From NCBI RefSeq assembly GCF_900114155.1, contig NZ_FOSC01000006.1:1-64000 (forward strand): a stretch of DNA of 64,000 nt. Reading direction: 5' to 3'. This stretch comes from Marinobacter persicus (GTDB lineage: Bacteria; Pseudomonadota; Gammaproteobacteria; Pseudomonadales; Oleiphilaceae). The position numbers and the translations under genes are program-made. The first letter of the stretch is position 1, and every line of letters starts with the position of its first letter. The notes under the pieces are model-generated. The model was not told where the DNA came from. It saw only the letters and a program-made list of their open reading frames with translations, and did no database searches. Of this stretch, positions 63,420 to 64,000 are shown piece after piece.

Positions 63420-64000
63420 TATAGCGCGCCAGCAGTTCAGCCTTTGATGGCAACGCCCAGTTCACCGGGCGTTGCCCACGCTCCTGCAGGAATGCATTCG
63501 CCCGGGAGAAATGCCGGCACCCGAAAAATCCACGATAGGCGCTCAGCGGTGAGGGGTGCGGGCCCTCGAGTACCAGATGCCTCTGACGATCAATGTGCTT
63601 ACCCTTCTTGCGGGCATACCCACCCCAGAGCAGAAACACCACGTTTTCCCTTTCCCGGTTAATTGTCGCAATCACCTGGTCAGTAAAGTTTTCCCAACCC
63701 CTGTTCTGGTGGGCGCCCGCATTGCCCTGCTCCACCGTCAACACACTGTTGAGCAACAGCACACCCTGCTCCGCCCAGGGCTGCAGGCAACCGTGATCCG
63801 GCGGGGCAAGCCCCAGGTCGCTCTCGATTTCCTTGAAGATATTCACCAGCGAGGGTGGCGGCGGTACGTCCGGACGCACGGAAAAGCACAGACCATGGGC
63901 CTGGCCGGGGCCGTGATAGGGATCCTGGCCGAGGATCACCACGGAGACATCGTCCAGCGGCGTGCTGTTCAGGGCGTTGAAGCACAGCTGGCTGGGCGGG
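63409..64000 (-). CDS. ung: Uracil-DNA glycosylase (5' end cut by the window)
   Basis: The C-terminal part of family-1 uracil-DNA glycosylase, which removes uracil from DNA. The water-activating motif [18 protein letters not shown] and the uracil-binding [17 protein letters not shown] are present. [13 protein letters not shown] and the DNA-intercalating [18 protein letters not shown] complete the set. The frame stays open to the window edge and reads [19 protein letters not shown] there, so the GTG near 63942 is internal and the true start lies beyond 64000. Confidence 0.95.
   Translation of the reverse strand, partial: PPSQLCFNALNSTPLDDVSVVILGQDPYHGPGQAHGLCFSVRPDVPPPPSLVNIFKEIESDLGLAPPDHGCLQPWAEQGVLLLNSVLTVEQGNAGAHQNRGWENFTDQVIATINRERENVVFLLWGGYARKKGKHIDRQRHLVLEGPHPSPLSAYRGFFGCRHFSRANAFLQERGQRPVNWALPSKAELLARYTRK

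Overview
The window looks like the chromosome of a marine gammaproteobacterium close to Marinobacter. The DNA is GC-rich and the gene order is Pseudomonas-like (nadB-rpoE/algU-rseA/mucA-rseB-rseC-mucD-lepA-lepB-rnc-era-recO-pdxJ, and gacS-cysM-rlmD-relA-mazG). The species is inferred from protein style and synteny, not proven.

Layout. 1-1229: the edge of an integron cassette array read on the minus strand. Two attC-like sites show extrahelical bases; one cassette encodes an unknown membrane protein and one has no convincing gene. No integrase is visible. 1596-3090: PCu(A)C copper chaperone, PsiE-family membrane protein and the zinc-ribbon protein YjdM, all minus strand. 3396-16082: yaiI, then an iron-uptake island with an exporter-fold ABC protein, a FhuC/FhuD/FhuB-like importer, a FhuF-like ferric reductase, an AraC regulator and two TonB-dependent receptors. 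Four Fur-box-like sites lie at the expected places. 16186-29437: accessory and housekeeping genes (PQQ sugar dehydrogenase, GFA protein, PBP4, lipoproteins, EAL protein, tartrate/malate-type dehydrogenase, aminotransferase, 2-hydroxyacid dehydrogenase, LuxR response regulator, murI, nudC). A frameshifted DUF2798 gene and a cluster of non-coding repeats also lie here. 29595-45223: plsB, rsmJ, tsaB, adk, a YbaK-HDOD protein, ppc, two related small proteins, mazG, relA, rlmD, cysM. 45415-64000: the hybrid kinase gacS/barA, then pdxJ-recO-era-rnc-DUF4845-lepB-lepA, mucD, the envelope-stress operon rpoE-rseABC with its own sigma-E-type promoter, and divergently nadB, sdhE-ygfX, ygfZ, an HDOD protein, and ung cut by the window edge.

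The most unusual signal is non-coding. Three elements (3202-3309, 17352-17459, 26970-27080) share one design: two arms of about 27 nt that pair with each other, and an interior of about 54 nt holding two small hairpins. All six loops fit the hexaloop ANGGAY closed by a C-G pair, which is the known recognition shape for CsrA/RsmA proteins. A seventh such loop tops the terminator of the first TonB receptor gene. The outer 18 nt of the arms differ completely between copies yet stay self-complementary. GacS, the usual top regulator of the Rsm system, is encoded in the same window. A dispersed family of RsmA-binding or RsmA-titrating RNA elements is the best candidate here for a little-described system; this is an inference from sequence only.
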